DNA of 64,000 bases. Origin: Phenylobacterium sp. GTDB lineage: Bacteria > Pseudomonadota > Alphaproteobacteria > Caulobacterales > Caulobacteraceae. The translations under genes were made by a program, and so were the position numbers. This document shows positions 60,718 through 64,000 of this stretch, in pieces (the stretch's first letter is position 1; every line of letters starts with the position of its first letter). The stretch spans positions 1-64,000 of the forward strand of contig NZ_JAUXVZ010000027.1 of assembly GCF_030680185.1 (NCBI RefSeq), given 5' to 3'. A model generated the notes under the pieces. The model did not search any database, was not told the origin of the DNA, and saw only the letters and a program-made list of their open reading frames with translations.

Positions 60718-61956
60718 CTACTGGCCGGAGGGCCGGCTCACATAGTAGCTGGCGGTGTTGCCGACGGCGTTGGCGACCCCGGTCGCCGAGCGGGCGTAAC
60801 CGGTGACGTTCACCGAGCTGGTGGCGCTGACATCGGAGTTGTTCACCTGCTGGCTGGTGGCGACGATGCGCCCCTGGCAGTCGCTGCAGGCATAGCCGGT
60901 CGCCGCATTGCCGATGGCCGTGGCGGTGGAGGAGGCGTCATAGCCTTCCGCGCCGGTGAAGTCGGCGATGACCTCGACGCCGCCGCCCTCGTTCAGCTGG
61001 ACGGCGTCGATCAAGGTTTCCGAGCCGAAATTGCCGGCCATGAAGGAATTGCCTACCCCATAGGCGATGCTGGCGGCCGAGCCGAACTGATAGGCCGAGG
61101 CCTCGCTCTGGGCCCGCACATAGGCCTGGTTTTCCTGGCCGCTGGTCACGTCCAGCAGCCCGCCTTCGTTGGCGGTCGAGATGTTGTTGCCGCTGGCGGT
61201 CGCGCTCGTGGTGCTCAGATAGGCGTTGCCATGGGCCGTGAACTGGCTGGCCTGGACCAGGCCGGCCTGATTGTCCTGGTCGATGATGTAGCGCTGCCCC
61301 GATCCGCCTATGCCGGAGGCGGTGACATTGGTTCCGGTGGCTGTGCCGGCGAAGGTCGCCGCGCCTTCCACATAGCCATAGGAGCCGCCGCCATCGGCGA
61401 CCACATCGGCGCGGTTGGTCTGGTTCACCCGAGCACCGACGACGCTGTAGCTGACGCCGAAGCCCTGGCTGACGCCCAGCGCCTGGGCCGACGCGGTGAC
61501 ATCGCCCACCTCGGCGTTCGGCGCCTCGATGTGGCTGTGGCCATAGATGACGCCCGGGCCGGTCTGCTGGTTGTAGACCCCGGTCAGCGTCCCTTCGTAG
61601 ATGTTGGACTCACTGGTCACGCCGGTGGCGGCGGTGGTCAGGCTGGTGACGGCGCCCGAGCTAACAGCCGCGTCCAGCCGGGTGTCGGCGGTGACGTCGG
61701 CCTGCAGGTTCTGGTTGGCGCGCACGTCGAGGGTCACCCCTTCGCCCGAGCCGTCGAAGGCCGCACCGGTGGCGGTGGTGACCGCTGTGGTGGCTTCGGT
61801 GATCTCGACCACGTCCAGGGTCTGACCGGAGAACACGTCTCCGGTCTGGACCTGGTCGCTGACGATGACGCTGTCGAGAACCTGACTAGTAGCGGCCGCG
61901 GACGTCAGAGTCGCGGCTGACGTTCCAGCGATTAGGATCTTCGCGAGTCTGCGCAT
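60718..61956 (-). CDS. hfaD: holdfast anchor protein HfaD
   Basis: 412 residues. Signal peptide (MRRLAKILIAGTSAATLTSAAATSQ) then a Thr/Ser/Asn-rich, low-Lys beta-rich surface protein full of short repeats such as VTASAQALGVSQGFGVSYSVVGARVNQTNRADVVAD. Order, strand and neighbours (HfaB, HfaA) match the C. crescentus hfa operon; with HfaB it attaches the holdfast to the cell pole or stalk tip. ATG 61956 follows GGGGACC and overlaps hfaB by 71 bases; an earlier in-frame ATG is possible. Confidence 0.82.
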   Translation of the reverse strand: MRRLAKILIAGTSAATLTSAAATSQVLDSVIVSDQVQTGDVFSGQTLDVVEITEATTAVTTATGAAFDGSGEGVTLDVRANQNLQADVTADTRLDAAVSSGAVTSLTTAATGVTSESNIYEGTLTGVYNQQTGPGVIYGHSHIEAPNAEVGDVTASAQALGVSQGFGVSYSVVGARVNQTNRADVVADGGGSYGYVEGAATFAGTATGTNVTASGIGGSGQRYIIDQDNQAGLVQASQFTAHGNAYLSTTSATASGNNISTANEGGLLDVTSGQENQAYVRAQSEASAYQFGSAASIAYGVGNSFMAGNFGSETLIDAVQLNEGGGVEVIADFTGAEGYDASSTATAIGNAATGYACSDCQGRIVATSQQVNNSDVSATSSVNVTGYARSATGVANAVGNTASYYVSRPSGQ

Positions 61957-62890
61957 TGTTGGTCCCCAGATTGTTGTAGGCGGGGACATAGGCCCCTGTG
62001 AGGCCCACCGTGGTCCCGGCTAGGGGGTCGGAGGACAGGCAGGCCTGGGGACCAGGCATGCCGTAGAGATTGGCGGTCATCTCGACCACGGCCCGCTCCA
62101 CCAGCGAGCGGACGGCCAGCTGCATGGGTTCGAGCGCGCCTGTGCCGGCGGAGACGTCGAAGACGTTGCCGCCCAGGAAGTCGAACATGCCGACACCCAC
62201 TTCACGGCCGATCACCTGCTTCTGGTAGGAGATGACGTCGACCACCTCCAGGGTGCGGGTATTGATGAGCCGCAGGTCCAGGCCGATGTTCATGACGAAC
62301 AGGCGCCCGCGGATATTGCCCTTCAGATCCCGGGGGTCGGGATCGCCCGCGCCGACATCGAAGCCTGAGGATCTGATGTTGAAGTTCAGCTCGGTCAGCC
62401 CGCCCGCGACATAGAAGTCCGAGCCCGGCACCTGGCCGGCCAGGATGCGGCGGTATTCGGCTGGCATGTTGGGGGCCGGATTGGGCTGGTCGGAGATCAG
62501 CTTGTTGTTGGCGTACTTCAGTTCGAGCTCGGACACCGAGGTGTCGAACCGCTCCACCAACGGCATGCCGGCCTTGGCGAAGGCCGACATGGCCATCAGC
62601 GAGGCGCCCTGCGTGATCTTGCGGCCGCTGCCGTCCGACTCCGCCTTGCCGGTGTAGTCGGCGATGCGGCCGATGGCGATGCGCGGCGCAGTGATGTTGG
62701 CCGTGCGCGCATAGCCCGCCATGCAGACCAGCGCCGTGGAGTAGGGCGTCGGGTTGGACGTCACCGGCGCGCTGCCGATCGGATTGCTGTAGTTGCCGCC
62801 GGGACCGGCCACGGGGGTGGCGCAGGCGCTCAGCGCGATCGCGGCCGCGCTCAGAACGCCAAGGGCGCGGAACGTATGCTTAGTTTCCAT
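61886..62890 (-). CDS. hfaB: holdfast anchor protein HfaB (CsgG-like lipoprotein)
   Basis: 334 residues. Lipobox LSAC (Cys23) marks an outer-membrane lipoprotein. The body is CsgG-like, with IAIGRIADYTGKAESDGSGRKITQGASLMAMSAFAKAG and LIVNMG-type LFVMNIGLDLRLINTRTLEVVDVISYQKQVIGREVGVGMF. By analogy with curli it forms the secretion pore or assembly factor for HfaA/HfaD. The start overlaps the hfaA 3' end by 11 bases, and the stop lies 71 bases inside hfaD. Confidence 0.88.
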   Translation of the reverse strand: METKHTFRALGVLSAAAIALSACATPVAGPGGNYSNPIGSAPVTSNPTPYSTALVCMAGYARTANITAPRIAIGRIADYTGKAESDGSGRKITQGASLMAMSAFAKAGMPLVERFDTSVSELELKYANNKLISDQPNPAPNMPAEYRRILAGQVPGSDFYVAGGLTELNFNIRSSGFDVGAGDPDPRDLKGNIRGRLFVMNIGLDLRLINTRTLEVVDVISYQKQVIGREVGVGMFDFLGGNVFDVSAGTGALEPMQLAVRSLVERAVVEMTANLYGMPGPQACLSSDPLAGTTVGLTGAYVPAYNNLGTNNAQTREDPNRWNVSRDSDVRGRY

Positions 62891-63338
62891 CGCCGACCCC
62901 GCCGGAGCTCATCTGCACGCCGGCGCTGACATTGCCGTTGTTGATCTGGGTGGAGTCGATGATCACCGTATTGTAGTTGCCCTGGGTGACCACGACGAGG
63001 TTGTTGCCGATGGCGCTGGAGCCGCCGGAGCTTGCGCCGACGCCGGCATATGCGTCCGCCGAACCCCAGGACCGGCTGAAGGACGACTGGTCTTCGCCGG
63101 TCAGCATCAGGCCGTCCACGATGACCCGGTTGCCGTTGGCGTCGCGGGTGGAGACATCGACGGGGTGATTTTCGGAGCCGGCATAGCGACCCCAGCCGGC
63201 GTTGAAATCCGCCGAGTTGGTGGTCATCTGCTGGGCCTGGGCGCCGCTGGCCGCCAGGGCGCTGGCGATAAGCATGGCGGCCCATGTCGCAGATCGGGGC
63301 TGGGCCTTTGGCCTCTCATCGGTGGGGGCGATAGCCAT
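62880..63338 (-). CDS. hfaA: holdfast anchor protein HfaA (curlin-like)
   Basis: 152 residues. Signal peptide ends near ASGAQAQ. The mature part begins QMTTNSADFNAGWGRYAGSENHPV, as in HfaA, and contains a curlin-like repeat (VTQGNYNTVIIDSTQINNGN, Q-G-x-x-N...Q spacing). It assembles as a fibre-like anchor for the holdfast polysaccharide, with HfaB and HfaD. ATG 63338 is the upstream-most start; ATG 63275 would cut into the signal peptide. It is the first gene of the operon. Confidence 0.85.
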   Translation of the reverse strand: MAIAPTDERPKAQPRSATWAAMLIASALAASGAQAQQMTTNSADFNAGWGRYAGSENHPVDVSTRDANGNRVIVDGLMLTGEDQSSFSRSWGSADAYAGVGASSGGSSAIGNNLVVVTQGNYNTVIIDSTQINNGNVSAGVQMSSGGVGDGN

Positions 63339-63491
63339 GAACTTGGCGGACTCCGGACAGCGGCGGCGCTAGGCCGTCGTTAAGCAAACCACGTGCCAAA
63401 GATGGACACTGGCGTCCTATCTAGGGGGGCAACCCTCGCAAATTCGTTAAGGCTGGCGCCTTGCAAGTCTGAACGCCTCTGGAGGGCCCCT
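63339..63491. promoter_or_regulatory. divergent hfaA/rhomboid promoter region
   Basis: 153 bases. It contains two copies of TCGTTAAG (63377-63384 and 63444-63451), each holding a TTAA half-site of the CtrA type in the same orientation, 67 bases apart. GGAGGG for the rhomboid gene lies just before its TTG start. Confidence 0.45.
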
Positions 63492-64000
63492 TTGACCGAA
63501 CCCCGCGAGCCCATTTTCAAAGCCCCATGGCCGGCCATGGTCCTGGTGGGCGCCATACTCGGCGCCTTCGCCTGGCAGGTGTTTGTACTGGGGGAGGGGG
63601 CCTATGCCCGCTTCGGTTTTTCCCCGGCGGGTTTTGAGGCGGGCGGATGGGCTGGCCTGCTGACGGCGCTCTTCATACATGGGGGCGCGGTCCACGCGGC
63701 CATGAACGCCGCCGGCGCCCTGGCCTTTGGCGCCCCTGTGGCGCGCCTGTTCGGTCTGCGGATCTGGGGCGGCCTGGTCTTCTTTCTCTTCTATCTGGGC
63801 TGCGGCGGCCTCGCCAACCTGGCCTTCGCCAGGCTGCACCCCGGGGAGGAGATCCTCCTGGTGGGGGCGTCTGGCGCCGTGTTCGGCCTGATCGGGGCGG
63901 CGACCCGCATTCTGGCGGGCGGAGGGCGTCTTGCGCCGGTGTTCGACAGGCGGGTCCTGTTCATGAGCGCCATCTGGATCGGTCTCAACCTGATGATCGC
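63492..64000 (+). CDS. rhomboid-family intramembrane serine protease, 5' part
   Basis: At least 169 residues; the gene runs off the right edge. A TTG start is supported by GGAGGG five bases upstream. Membrane helices are evident, with FIHGGAVHAAMNA (His63, His68, Asn72; helix 2 signature) and the active-site LLVGASGAVFG with Ser127. The second catalytic His is beyond the window. Rhomboids cut substrates inside the membrane. Divergent from hfaA. Confidence 0.82.
   Translation, partial: MTEPREPIFKAPWPAMVLVGAILGAFAWQVFVLGEGAYARFGFSPAGFEAGGWAGLLTALFIHGGAVHAAMNAAGALAFGAPVARLFGLRIWGGLVFFLFYLGCGGLANLAFARLHPGEEILLVGASGAVFGLIGAATRILAGGGRLAPVFDRRVLFMSAIWIGLNLMI

Noticed and set aside
1..64000. CRISPR array, insertion sequence or prophage
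   Set aside because: No regularly spaced repeats, transposase motifs, terminal inverted repeats or phage genes were seen.

Overview
This window is high-GC alphaproteobacterial DNA and most likely comes from a stalked, holdfast-forming member of the Caulobacterales (Caulobacter/Phenylobacterium/Brevundimonas type). The best evidence is an hfaA-hfaB-hfaD holdfast-anchor operon at 60.7-63.3 kb. A Wzx/Wzy-type exopolysaccharide locus, a cysE-DUF3126 pair and a TonB-dependent receptor also fit. I cannot name the species from the sequence.

Layout. (a) 1-24.3 kb is one large cell-surface polysaccharide locus. It starts with the 3' part of a UDP-glucose dehydrogenase gene, followed by four GT4-like glycosyltransferases, a Wzy-like polymerase, a Wzx-like flippase and five separate sulfotransferase genes. 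Next come a CysQ-type PAP phosphatase, a priming glycosyl-1-phosphate transferase, GalE, a Wzc-type tyrosine autokinase, a beta-barrel outer-membrane protein, a second polymerase/ligase-like membrane protein, a C93 (LapG-like) lipoprotein protease and a Wza-type export protein. (b) 24.7-30.9 kb holds PEP carboxykinase (GTP), a small unknown protein, a long-form nucleotide-sugar 4,6-dehydratase, a putative porin and an SDR oxidoreductase. (c) 31-42.1 kb is housekeeping: QueF, nitroreductase, NUDIX hydrolase, CysE, DUF3126, a large hybrid histidine kinase, an alpha/beta hydrolase, a metal-dependent hydrolase with divergent TetR, PhoH-like ATPase, gamma-carbonic anhydrase and YceI. (d) 42.2-47.1 kb has a probable crotonase/GMC/aldo-keto reductase operon, a Rnk-like factor and a TauE/SafE permease. 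(e) 47.2-56.0 kb looks like a catabolic island: TonB receptor, dimethylformamidase-like protein, class III aminotransferase, PfkB kinase, class II aldolase, MFS transporter and TetR. (f) 56.1-64 kb has a PAS_5 protein, an unusual secreted CC/polyproline protein, an M16 peptidase, hfaDBA and a truncated rhomboid protease gene.

How it fits together. The first 24 kb encodes precursor supply (Ugd, GalE), priming, assembly, flipping, polymerisation, kinase-controlled chain export and outer-membrane translocation. The five sulfotransferases with a PAP-removing phosphatase suggest that the polymer is sulfated, which is rarely described for bacterial exopolysaccharides; this is the most interesting hypothesis in the window. 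Part of the locus is AT-rich and mosaic, as expected for a horizontally exchanged, strain-specific glycan region. The island in (e) has two divergent promoters sharing a similar 14-bp dyad (ATAGY-N4-ACTAY), suggesting one regulon for uptake and breakdown of an unidentified nitrogen-containing substrate.

I saw no tRNA, rRNA, CRISPR array, transposase or insertion sequence. All family assignments come from reading motifs by eye; no database search was run.
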